A stretch of 64,000 bases of DNA from Adineta vaga (Eukaryota > Rotifera), in contig CP075493.1 in the NCBI GenBank assembly GCA_021613535.1, forward strand, positions 8,680,001-8,744,000. Direction: 5' to 3'. The notes under the pieces were generated by a model that was not told where the DNA came from, searched no databases, and saw only the letters and a list, made by a program, of their open reading frames with translations. Made by a program: the position numbers and the translations under genes. Below, piece by piece: positions 1 through 11,800 of the stretch (positions within the stretch are counted from its first letter, which is position 1; each line of letters begins with the position of its first letter).

Positions 1-769
1 AAATTATCTATATAAAAAGATAAGGTTCTCTCAAGCACTACAGAAAACAAATTGAATTATTCGAGAAAATTTTGTCATCGACTTACTCATTTTTTTATGA
101 ATATTTAACGATGCATTGGAAGCAAATGATACAGTACATTGTTTACATTCGAGAGATTTTATTGTTTGTTCATCAAGTAAATCAGTATAACTTGACGATG
201 AGTCATCCGGAAAGAAGCCTAATTTTGTATTCGTATTTTCATTTACATCAATCCAAGTTGAATGTTCAAAAACATGATTTTCTAAAACAACTGGTGCATC
301 AAATTGTTCATCGCATACTGGACACTCCAAAAGACTCATTTGAGATAATTCATTTTCTATCGAAGTATATTCACTTGAATTTGACATAATTCCATTACTA
401 GATTCAGTATTTGCAATAATAGTCGTTTGTTCAATTGGTGCTGAGAATAATAAATCAAATTCACTTGTTGAAGGCAGTACAGAATGTGTCGATGAATAGA
501 AAAGATCCGTATTCGATGGTGTAGGCAATGAAACATCTTGAATAATTGCATCTAAATCAGATTCAAGAAGATGTGCTGATGAAGCATTGGATAGATGAAA
601 TAAATTTGTTGGTTGTTGACCAGTACAAGTAGATCGATGAGTTAAAAAAAGAGTTAAATCTGTAAAATTTACATGACACTTGCCACAGATAAATAAATCT
701 TCTGAAGTATTCAAAGCTAAAATTCCGTATTATATTACATGAATAGATTGACTTTTTCGACTTACTCAT
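1..769 (-). CDS. C2H2 zinc-finger protein, partial (runs off left edge)
   Basis: The gene starts at an ATG at 769-767 in a 4-nt coding exon (ATGA). An intron (765-717) follows, then a large exon at 716-87, another intron (86-38) and a further exon from 37 running out of the window. The spliced protein begins MTLNTSEDLFICGKC. Three zinc-finger-like units are visible: C-x2-C...H...C near the start, CPVCDEQF...H...H in the middle, and CKQCTVSF...H near the right splice site. They are separated by Ser/Thr/Asn-rich linkers. The first finger resembles the N-terminal finger of ZNF341/BCL11-type transcription factors. That family assignment is tentative because the main finger array lies outside the window. 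It is probably a nuclear DNA-binding protein. PCF11 lies upstream on the same strand, about 540 bp away. Confidence 0.75.
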
Positions 770-1310
770 AGTTTATGATTGACTTAAAAGTGATACAATA
801 ACGGGTTGAATGAGAAAGCAATAAAAATCGTTCTTTTTCTATCAAGTCTATTAATCTTATAGGCATTCGACTTCGACATACAACATGCTCACCTCACCTA
901 TGTTACTCAAAATAAATATTTTCTACCAATCATAATCATTGACGATAGATGATGATAGAGACGAAGAATTTTTCTTACAGAAAAGCAAAGCAGTTTATTT
1001 CATTCTTTTTGAAATTCATGTCAGAATATTATCAATCTCCAATAAAATATATTGATTAGAAAAGATTTTAAATTAATGCTTATAAAAGTCGTTCGTTAAA
1101 GAGGCATCAATCGAATAAAGTTCTCATTTTGTTTACATATATTTTTCTCTTTTGAAATCCTTTGTACGTACATCGACACGCACAATTAAAAGAAAAGAAA
1201 AAACGAGAGCACAAGAATAAACAAACAAACAAACAGACACACTGATACGCGAGTATACTCGTAGAAATCAAATGAGTAACAAAGAATCAATCGGATGTCA
1301 TTTTCATTTC
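770..1310. other. Intergenic, 5' flank of zinc-finger gene
   Basis: This lies between the PCF11 stop and the zinc-finger start. It is AT-rich with A-rich and (CAAA)n-like runs near 1195-1240. It presumably holds the PCF11 3' end and the zinc-finger gene leader. No coding exon is seen. Confidence 0.5.
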
Positions 1311-4300
1311 TTATGAATTGTTATTAAGTACAGTTTCACATTCAGATTCATTGTTGCTTGGTAAGAATGGAATTTCGTCTGCTATAGTTGTCATATCTTC
1401 TATTTCATTTGTCGATGTTTGTTCGACATTTTCAACGGGTTTGATATCTTCTTTTTTTAAGAATATTGCTTCAACGAGATCAACAAATGATGCAGATGAT
1501 ATATATGTGGATTGTATTTTTTCATCTTGTAATGTTGAAGATTCTCCTATAATGTCGTCGCTATCAGTTTTAATAGTTGTTGCAGAGTCCATAGTTGGTG
1601 TATCAGATAAAAGATTACTAGTTCCATCCATAATTACCTTCGATGGTACAGAAGAAGCATCACCAGATGAAAGATCAGATGTGATCGTATTATCATTCAT
1701 TGCCTATTTAAGAAAATAAATAAACAATCATTTAATAAACGAAATATTTGACGAGTAAAATAGTTTTGAAAAGGCATACTTACTTCATCTCGAACATCTT
1801 GATAACATATTGGATGATATGTTTTCCCATCGATTCGCATGGCATCTTTCAAATGCCATTCTTCTCTGTTATCATCAAAAAAGTTCTCAAAGAGATCATG
1901 ACATACAAAACAACGCTAAAAGAATACGAAAAACATTATCCAACGAAACAATAGATATGTATTATTCCAAACATACATCATCATCACCATCGCCATCGCC
2001 TGTTGCCGGACAAGATATCATTCCTGATGCCGATAGAATATTATCACCTTGAAGAAAAATACTATTATCTTTGAGCGGTCGAAATTGTGCTGATATAAGT
2101 TTTCCTGTTCGAATTTGTTCTTCAATATTTTCCTCATAAATCGTCCATTCTTGAACAGATGGATACCAATTTCGACTTCGTTGTGATAAAGCTATGGCAG
2201 ATGTGTTTGTATTCAAATCTTTTTCTTGTTTGTTCTCTAAATAATGCCAATCAAGATGATAAGTATAATGCGTTTTTTGTTTAGCAGTAAAACGAAGGCC
2301 ACATACACGGCATTGATTTTTGCCAATGTATAATTGTTGAGCAATACCAACATATTTCCTAGAGAGAATGAACACAAATGAAATGTTTGTTTTTCTATGA
2401 TCGTTTATACAACAATAGAATGATTTCTTTACTTTTTTAACATATTAATATTTGCATCGATTAATATTGGTACTGGTGCAACATTTTCTTCATCAAAATT
2501 ACGTGTACGTGTTTCTCGACCAGTAACAGGATCGTAACGTGGCCGTTTCTTATCTTCCTCTTCATATGTATGATGATTATTATTGTTTTCATCATGTGGC
2601 CGTTTTAATGGTGGACTTTGACGAGCAGAAAATGATTGTTGATCCGATGAGACTGTTTTTTGTTTTTGTTGTGATTGAAACGCATTCTGAACAAGTGTGA
2701 ACGAAGGTGGAGCAGGTGGTAATGGCGGAAGATATGGTAAGAAATTATAGTTAGATATGTACGATGATGGTGCACCAACAGTTGTTAAGATTTGCATAAC
2801 ATGACGGTGTGCATCGGTGCCAAAACCAGAAAATGGAAATGGTGGATTTGGAAAAGTTGGTAGAGTTGGTGGCTGTGGTGTTACTGTGGCTTGTGGTACG
2901 TGTTGCTGAGCAAATTGAAGAAGTTGTTGTTGAAATGGAAGACTAGGTGGTGTAACTGTTGGCAAAGAATTAGATTGAGCTACTAATGATTGGGGATTAA
3001 CACCATTCAGTAAAGATACATTCGCACTAGAAAAGAAAAAGAATGACTTTATTGACTATTGTCTAGATCTTATGTGATAAAAGTAATTCTATCGAAAATG
3101 ATCAACTCATTTGATCGTAGGTTAGATGAAAACTTACGCTTGTTGCACAGTAAGTCGTTTAACTTCACTTTCAAGAATATTTTGAAGTAATTTCAACGTT
3201 GCTTGATATTCTTCGGATGATAATTCTTTTGATTTATATTTTTGTTCAGCAAGTAACAAACATTTCGAATTAATTTCAAATATACTATCAGCATCGAGAT
3301 TGCTTGAGTTAGATTTCGTTGTCGACGTCGTTGTTATTTGTTGAGTCGTTACATCAGGATCTCGATAATCTTTGTCACTACCACCAAATAATACTTCACT
3401 AAAATGTACATTTGCATTAGTATGGATGTTTCTTCTATCAAATTAACTTACACATCATCTGTAGTTTCACTAGTTGATTTCACAGAAAGTCCATTATTAG
3501 CAGCAGACGACTGTTTGATGATAAATGGTTCATCATCATCATCATCGTCGTCATCATCATTATTGTTGTTGTCATCACGATTACCATTGCCATTTTGTTC
3601 TTCGTCAGTATCATCTTCAGAAAATATTCCTAGATCATTATTAGTCATTGCTTGTGATAGAGCAGCTGTACGTCGTCGTAAACGAGCTGATGGTCGACGT
3701 TTTTTATTTCCTTTTTTCTTTTTTCCAGTTAGTTTTTTGATTTTCGATTGTTGTTCACCATCAATACCAAGATCAAGTACATGTGCTGTTTCTTGTCGAA
3801 TTTGTTCCATTCTTTCAAATGGAATCATATGATAACTATCACCACGGGAAGTAAGTTCAGAAATTTTAGGTGGAGCTAAAGATATTGGAGGTTGATTAAC
3901 CGTTCGAGTACGAAATGTCGTCGAATCAGGATCCTCGTGTTGTAAGCGTAAGATTTGTTGACGAACTTCATCACTTATTGACTGTGGATCATTAACAGTC
4001 GCGGTTGTCGATGATGTCGCATTCTATAACAGATCAAAGAAAGAGATTAATAACAAACAATACTTATGTATTATGAGTTTTCCGTTGGTGTCTCTTACTC
4101 GTTGAAGAAAAGTTGGATTAAGATGAATATTTTGTGAGAATGAAGATGGATCTGGTACTCTTGCAGTTATTGGCCATGCTGGATCGATATCATGTGTTCT
4201 TGTATCGAGATTATACAGTGATAAATTAGTAAAAAATGGTGGCCATGTTTGACGAAGTTTAAACATCGATGATCGTGTACGTTCATCAACCTAATCAAGT

Positions 4301-4697
4301 CAATTTTTCAAAGAAAAAAGGATTTTGAAAAAAAAATCGTTTCTACTAACTTTATTAAAAGCATTAGCGAAAAGGACTGGTAGGCGTGTTTCAAATAATT
4401 GAACATAGGCGGATGAACGTAAATTTTTCACGATAGAATCAAGTACATATAATGTCGGTAAAACTTGATCACCTCTCGCCTTTGAAATTCAAAAAAAAAT
4501 GACTTATATGAAAGAAAAAAAGAACAATATCCTTTACTAACCTCCATGATTCGTTCTTCAATAGCTCGAACAATTTGTGGTGCATTTTGTAACTTTTCTT
4601 CTGCCAATATTGTCAAAAAATTAATCAATGGTTTGCTATTCAATTTTAAATCATTCAAAGCAACTTTAAAATCTTGATAATCATCGGTAGCAGCCAT
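1311..4697 (-). CDS. PCF11: Pre-mRNA cleavage complex 2 protein Pcf11
   Basis: Pcf11 is a nuclear cleavage/polyadenylation and transcription-termination factor that binds the RNA polymerase II CTD. The start is ATG 4697-4695; the stop is TAA 1313-1311. About nine exons are joined by short introns. The first three encode the CTD-interaction domain: SKPLINFLTILAEE, then VLPTLYVLDSIVKNL, then TRSSMFKLRQTWPPFF and DPAWPI, all close to animal Pcf11. The middle is low complexity, including a basic KKKKGNKKRR stretch, a run of ten Asp near 3535-3570 and a Pro/Gln-rich segment at 2440-3000. The C-terminal part has the two conserved zinc knuckles: CRVCGLRFTAKQKTHYTYHL (about 2300) and CFVCHDLFENFFDD...EEWHLKDAMRIDGKTYHPICY (about 1800-1917). 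The last exon (1704-1311) is Ser/Thr/Asp-rich. Confidence 0.95.
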
Positions 4698-6662
4698 GAT
4701 ATCAATGACGATGACTAAAATAAATGAATAGAGTATTAAACAAACAGATAGAATGATTGGCACATACCTTGATAAAGATTCGAATAAATCAATTAGGCTA
4801 CTACACAACTAAATTCCTTTGAAAGACAATACAAAATAACAGAGAAAATCGAAATTGCTTTTTGATCTAAAAATGGTTGTGTGGTTTGTTTTTTTCAAAA
4901 TATGGTAAAATAAATAATAGAAATCAACAAAATAAGAAATAGATCATAAGAAATTCTTTTTTTATTTCATTTATCAATTTATGCGTAAAATTACAAGAAT
5001 AAACAATACTAAGAACTAAATAGTGAGATAGTTCGAAAATATTTACAGTATCTTTCTTGAAACTATCGAAAAGAAAATTGTATAAAGAATAATCGACTTC
5101 AGACGAGTGTTTCTACCAGTCACTGGCATTCTTTTCACATTTTATAATGTGAACAGAGAATTATGTTCAAGAAATCACTGAATATCAATGTGAAAGGTGC
5201 ATCTGTCTATACTACGTTAATGATACACATTCTGAAAACCAATTGATTCACCGTGATTGTTTTTAACTCGGCAAAAACTCATTGAAAATTCTTTCTCGGA
5301 CAGAATATCTCTCTCTCTCTCTCGAAATCTGCAAAAATCAATCTATTTTCAACGATTACAAAGTATCGCAAGATAAGTAAATAGTAGATAAATGATTGAA
5401 TTGTTTTTTACCTGATTGAACTCTCACCATGTGAAAAAGTAATTTGAGGATGTGTGAATATCTTCTAAAATTATACTTATCAAAGGACAAAATTCATATT
5501 ATAAAATAACATTGTATGCGCGGGTTCAATATGTTTGAAGAATTCATTGTTTCGTTTTTTCAAATAAATGAAAAATACTCACTTAAGAAGATAAAAAGTG
5601 TAAATATAGAGTTGAATTATATCGCTATCAATAGAGAAATTCAAATAAAAGAAGAAAACGAGATAGACTTCTTTTTTTTCCTTCTCTTTTAGTCTTATTT
5701 CTTTTTTCATTGTACAAAAATAAACTAGATCAACAAAATAAGTTCATAGATAATCAATAGACGAATGTGTAGATCATTAACCAAGTTCAACCAATTCATT
5801 GAGATGAACTAGAAAAGAAAAGTATTCATTTTAGTTTCATTGAAGTATCATCAATTCTAGAAATTCATCAAAGAAAATGCATAGTTTTTGATTCTATGGA
5901 TGATCTCATATATTTGAACGAAACGAGTCTACAATATCGATATTTCTCTAGGAAAAGTCAAAAGATGTAAAGACTATGTGCTATTTTTGCATTAACTATT
6001 ATAGTATATCTGAGTTGTGTATCAATACAATAATAATATCAATATAAGAGTGAGAGTGAATTAAATTTATTTATTTTCATCATATACAACGATAAAAACA
6101 ACAAAAAAACATCCAAATTTGATTATGTTTACCTTTGATTATCTATTGTATTGATAATATCTTCGTGATTTCATTTGCAGTCGAATATTCATCGATAATG
6201 TATGCATTTTGTATCACAATCGATCATTTCTTCACTCTTAATAGCAAGTTTCACCTGATCATCATGAATTCTTACCTAAAAGTGAATTCATAGTTTAGTC
6301 TTCATTGTAATTTGTAATTCTGTTATCGATATGTCAAAAATGAATCGATCCATTATTTCCATATATTCAAAATGTTTAACTTACTGATCGTTGATGAAAT
6401 CAGTATTTGATCATAATGGTGATAATAATTCTCTTTTTCCGATGAACTATCTGAAAGGATACTTTGTTGATTTATCGTCTAACTTTCGTCTTGGAGGAAA
6501 GTCAAGTAAAAGTAAAGCAAAAATAATAATATATTTAGAAAAAAAAACCTGTTTCTCTTTAAACGAATCATAGGATTTATTTCGAAATATAATAGATGGC
6601 GCACATCGTTAGTCGGTATAAAAAATATCAAACCAATGGACATTATAGGATTATTATTATGA
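4698..6662. other. Intergenic region with no gene seen
   Basis: This 2-kb AT-rich stretch lies between the PCF11 start and the OMA1 stop. It contains only short random ORFs and a short CT microsatellite near 5310-5325. I see no splice-consistent exon series, tRNA or repeat family. It should contain the PCF11 promoter (near 4700-4900) and the OMA1 3' UTR (near 6660). Confidence 0.5.
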
Positions 6663-8749
6663 TTATTTTGTCGTTTCAATAATAGGAATATGTTCCAAAA
6701 CACCCGCTCGCCTTTCTAAAGGTTGTATCACCTATATAAATTCATAATTGATCTAGTGAATGAATCTATATACAGTACGAAGACATACTTTTTCTTCTGG
6801 ATTCTTAGGGAGATTCAATACACCAAGCGCTTTCTTTTCTGGCAGTGGTGCACATTTACACTTAATACGTAACTCAAGTGCTTCAGGAATTATTCTATCA
6901 AAATGCTCTACACGTTTAGCACTAGCTGGATGTGTTGAAAAAAACTCTGGAATTTCATGTTGTTTGTCAGCTTTGTCAACGGATTCCCAAAAACAAGCAG
7001 ATTCGCGAATATCATAACATGCCTAAAAGAAAAAATAACTTTTGAATTAACTAGTTCAAATTAAATATATTTGATTTACTTTTGCAGCTAGCTTCAAACC
7101 AACTTCATCAGCTTCATCTTCCAAATATCGTGAATATGGTAATCGAGAAGTAAATGTAATATAACCTTCATATATAAAATTCGCCCAAAAACTTTGAAAA
7201 TTTCAATGTAAAGTCCGTTTGAATGACAATTCAATATCGAAACTTACGAAGTCCAATCGCTTGGAAATATAGACCAAATAATAAATGCTCCGAAAATTGC
7301 TATAAAATTTTTAAAGAAATACATGAAAAATTACTAAATCTTATCTAAACGAGTTATCAACTATATGTAATCATCATAGGAAAGATCTTGTTTTATAGAT
7401 AGGCCATATTCTATTCAGAATATACGATAAAATCAAGATTGACAGAATTTTCAAATGTTCCAACTGTCACTTTTCCTGTCACCGCCATATCTTACGGCAG
7501 ATATAGATTGAAATTTTCTATCAACTATTGCAAACCTCATAAACTTTATCGTCATGCTTTCAATGGATTAAAAAACAAAATCTTATTTTAATGTATACCA
7601 ATCATATCAATTGATTGTGAATAAGAGAGTTTTTCTGCCTAGAAAATTCGAATATGTTAATAAAAAATTCTTTTTTTTCCAAAACAACATACAGTATGAC
7701 CTAAAATTGCATGTGATAGTTCATGAGCAAGGACGACAGCTAGTTGATCTTCATTTGTCCTATAATAATAGAAATTATCATATAAAATAAGAATAAAACT
7801 ACTATGCATACATCATTTGCATCATGCCTCGAGTTACATATATATCTCCGGACTAGATAGAAATGAATCAGATAAGATAATCGATATTTCGTTTTAGAAA
7901 ACATACCGGTAGGACAAAAGCTAGATGAAAAATAGAAAAAAAGGTCGATTTATCAGCTATTTCCTTCTTGTAAGAACGAAAAACTCACCATTTCTCATTT
8001 CAGTATCCTTTGTATAATATGAAAATAATATCATGTTTTAAACTGTGATCGATTGACAAAGATAAACTTACTATAACTCGAACAGTCCATTTGATTGTTC
8101 TTAATTCAGGTATATCCATATTAGCATGAATAAGTCGTTTTGCTATTTTAGCAACAAGTTGTGTTGGTTTACTCTCTGACGTATACATTTGATTCGAATA
8201 CATGGCAGCCATCTAAATTTGAACCTTAGTTTGACTAATAGAAACTATTCATTGGTGAAAAACAAACTCTTTCGGTTTCTTCTTGAGATAAATATTTCAA
8301 TTGTTCAAGATTCATCATCATGTATCGCCGTCGTCCAGTAATCGGTGCCTCTTCAAGATGAGTGTAATAATGTACCTAAATGGACATATACACTCATAAA
8401 TGCTTTTTAAAATGAAAATCTAATTATCAATTATACAGCAAGAGCAGTTCCTAATGTACCAAATATACCCATGTAAGTGTACTTATGTCGACTGAGATGT
8501 TGTATAAAAATATTTTGTTTCTCTGGTGGTAATTGTCGATACCATTTTCTTGTTGATCTTTAGAAAATAGACACGTTTTACGTTTATATAAATGTAAATG
8601 TGATCTATATTTCACCTGCCAGTTACCCAAGCGATACCTTTCAATGCTGGCTTTAGAAAAACCCATATTAACGGATTAATATGTCGTGGTGAACTTGTAT
8701 GAAATTGTCGATAGACGAACTTATTCTGATTGAAAGACTTGAATAACAT
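6663..8749 (-). CDS. OMA1: OMA1 mitochondrial zinc metallopeptidase
   Basis: OMA1 is an M48-family protease of the mitochondrial inner membrane that cleaves OPA1 and DELE1 under stress. The start is ATG 8749-8747 (MLFKSFNQNKFVYRQF, basic and mitochondrial-presequence-like). The stop is TAA 6665-6663, in a last exon 6731-6663 ending IIETTK. The order is: hydrophobic segment LIWVFLKPALKGIAWV, conserved YYTHLEEAPITGRRR, then MAAMYSNQ...LVAKIAKRLIHANMDIPELR. The catalytic motif is AVVLAHELSHAILGH (HEXXH, about 7705-7745). The third zinc ligand is in EDEADEVGLKLAA (about 7085-7125), and the family tail HPASAKRVEHFDRIIPEAL follows. All metal ligands are present, so it should be active. It lies 128 bp downstream of POLDIP2 on the same strand. 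Confidence 0.93.
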
Positions 8750-8877
8750 CAAATCTGGAAGAATAAGACTGAGGTATTTTTTTTCTGTTAAACATATGAA
8801 AAATATATGATTGTTTTCTATTCATATATTTTCGATGATATAACACACAGAGGTATAAAAAAAATAACAAAAAGAAA

Positions 8878-11800
8878 TTAGATTAATGATTTGTTATCAG
8901 TCGGATCAGATTTACATTCAAGATTAAAAGGTGGTATTCGAACTTCAATAAATGTTCCGTCGTCTTTTTCCATTTTAAATGTTCTAAAACAAAATAGACA
9001 AAGAATATAATGAAAATATTTTTTACCTCTCTTTGTATAAAAAAAACTTCGTTACCCCCACATATGACCACTTGGAGCAGATAATGATATATGAGACGAA
9101 TACTGAAAAGCTGGATATTCTTTCGATAATCTTGGTTCATGTCCAACAACACCTTTTCCTCGAACAGTTTCCAATGTACCAGATAGACTAAATATACGCC
9201 AATGACGTTCACGTAATGTTACAGGTTCTTCAGGATCCAAATTTTCAATTCGAATTGAATAACGCCACCAATGAACAGTCACACCTTGAGAAGAACGTGA
9301 TCCCCTAATAATTCAAGGAGAAATATAAAGAACGATATCATTCTAAGAAAAAACATCTCATTTCATTTATTTACATATAAAATGGAATCACTGTCACTCG
9401 AATTTGATGAGTTACATCTTTTGAAACATCTGATAATTCAAGCCAAAGATGATGTCGATCTTGCCAGGATTTCAAATATTCACGTGGTACAAAATTTGGA
9501 TCTAGACAAGAACAATTGTCGATTCTTAGCTTTTTATTACATAAGATGTAAACATACTTGATTCCGAATCATGTATTAAAAATTTATCAAATAATTCATG
9601 TTCAATTGGTGTTCGTTCCGTACTCTAAAAACAGATTGTTATATCTCTATACGATGTATTCATTTTGATTATCTCATCTAATGAATAATGATAATATATA
9701 GTAATAGAAATAAATTAATCTGATAACATAGTCAAACGGATTTCCGGTAGTATGTTTATTAGATGCAATCACCGGTAACTCTTCGACATGTATGACAAGA
9801 ATAAATATACCATAAAAATTTTTCCTTGATTAATTCTATTGAAAAAAAAACTTGATGAAATTTCTATGATATAGTCTATCTTCTATTTCATCGTTTGTAA
9901 TAAATGTCTATAAATCATATTAAATGACTAGTTTGTATACAAAAGAAAGATAACCTTCATTTTTCTTCTCTATTGAATAAATATTAGATTTTGATGAATC
10001 ATTTTTCATTTAAAATAACTTACTGTATATGGTATTACATCTTCATGTGCAACATAATCAAGACCAGGAATTGCATACAGATTTCGATCACGTTCTTGAT
10101 TGCCTAAGAATGTCACCGCCTCTGAAAGATCAAATGAATTTTTTTTATTACTGTATATTCAATTAAAAGTAAAATTTTCAACCTGTTTGAGCTCGAATAT
10201 GTGGCATATCTCGTGTATCAATTAAGACTTGATAATACGTAACTGATCTTGCTCGAATTTCATGTATATTTGATTGTGATGATTTACTTATTTTGGGTAA
10301 TACTGGTAAAGAATTTGAACGTCCATCATATCGATCGAAAACTCTTGCAAGCCAAGAAAATAAAATAACGCCACGATATCCAAAAACTCGATGAAGAAAT
10401 AACTAAGTTAGAAAGAAATAATATGCATGAATTCGTCTCTTATTCTCTAATTAGATTTTATGCATCGTTCAACATTAGGAAATCTTTTTTATTCATCGTT
10501 AATATTATCAGTATATTATGGCATCCATGTCTCTCAATGAAACGAGCAAGAAACGAGTTCGCTCATTCTGTATTAGTAATAATAGAAAAGGCTTTCCACT
10601 GTTTTTTTCTCTCTCTCTCTCACACGCTCTTTTCATTGTTGTATAAGCTGATCGGAGAAAATATCGATTATCTATTTAAGGACAAAAATATTAATGCGAT
10701 TAGTTGAAGAGACAAAAAAACGAAATTAACATTTTTTAGTTGTCGACTGATTTCGATAATTATGCTTTGAGTTGGTCTGAATATGTTTGTCGCGCATACT
10801 AGCGAAGACAAAATAAGATAGAGAGAAACATTCGATTTGTCAGAATGCATTTGCTATAACAGAGCAGAAATAGTTATAGTAACGGTAGTCGGAAAGAAAA
10901 GGAAAACACTATCAGTACAGCTTGTCGACAGGAAGTTTCCGTTTTTTTTATATTCTCATCCTTCTAGTTATTTCTATACGCTCCAGTTTCTCATTTGATT
11001 CGATGCCCATCTTCATTTTTCTTCTCAGTATGCTGTTCATCTGCTCAACATTCCGATGAGACATACCATTCTATCATGTCTTTCTTCTTTTTTGATGAGA
11101 TGAATTTCAATCATTCATTCAGTTGTGTAACAAAAGACAAGGACATGCAAACAAAGACAATTATTTCGTAGCTTATAGTAGGATATACTTTAATATATAT
11201 ATATATATATATGTATGTATTTTCTAATAAGACATCATCTTAATTATTATTTAACATGAATTCAAATTAATAGTTAGTTGAGTGCTAATAGATGAGATAA
11301 GAAAAAGAGAAGAGAAACTGTTACACGTCTTAGAGTGGAAGATCTGAGAAAACGATTATGGTTTCTTCTTTCCTTTCTTTCTTTTCTTCAGCAACGTTTT
11401 CTTCTCGTTCCTTTCTACTCGCTCGTCTAGATGTTGTTTTCACGCTTCATCTGATCTTATTCGTTTGCCAACTCGTTTCTCATAGTTTTGCTCATCCGAG
11501 CACGTTTATGTAAAAGTAGAGAGAAAGAGAGAAGAGAAAAGTAAAATAAGTAGGTTCAAAACTTTTGCTTTCCTCATCTTGAAATGCATATATAGATAGA
11601 TAAAAAAACAATCGTAACTATCATTCTACAAAAATAATCACGCAATAGAATGATGACAGAAAAATAAGTATATGACGAAAGAAAGAAACACAGAGAGAGA
11701 GAGAGCGAGAAAACGAGAGGAAAGATCTGTCGCGCGATTTGTCATTTCCTAATCAAATGTGAATCTAGCTCATTGACATTGTTATCGCTTTTCTTCTCCT

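Noticed and set aside
3404-3832. 142-aa plus-strand ORF
   Set aside because: It is the antisense of the acidic Asp-run exon of PCF11; Ser runs arise from the GAT repeats.
6391-6573. 60-aa plus-strand ORF in the PCF11-OMA1 gap
   Set aside because: AT-rich, Lys/Ser/Ile-biased composition, no splice or homology support; overlaps the OMA1 3' flank.
10423-10707. 94-aa plus-strand ORF in the POLDIP2 intron
   Set aside because: Low-complexity hydrophobic translation with no support; it precedes the nested Rab gene without a joinable exon.
10668-10850. ATG-starting minus-strand ORF as the N-terminus of POLDIP2
   Set aside because: It cannot supply the conserved GNYQTGQ segment; exons at 14141-14041 and 13833-13773 supply both a presequence and that segment in the correct phases.
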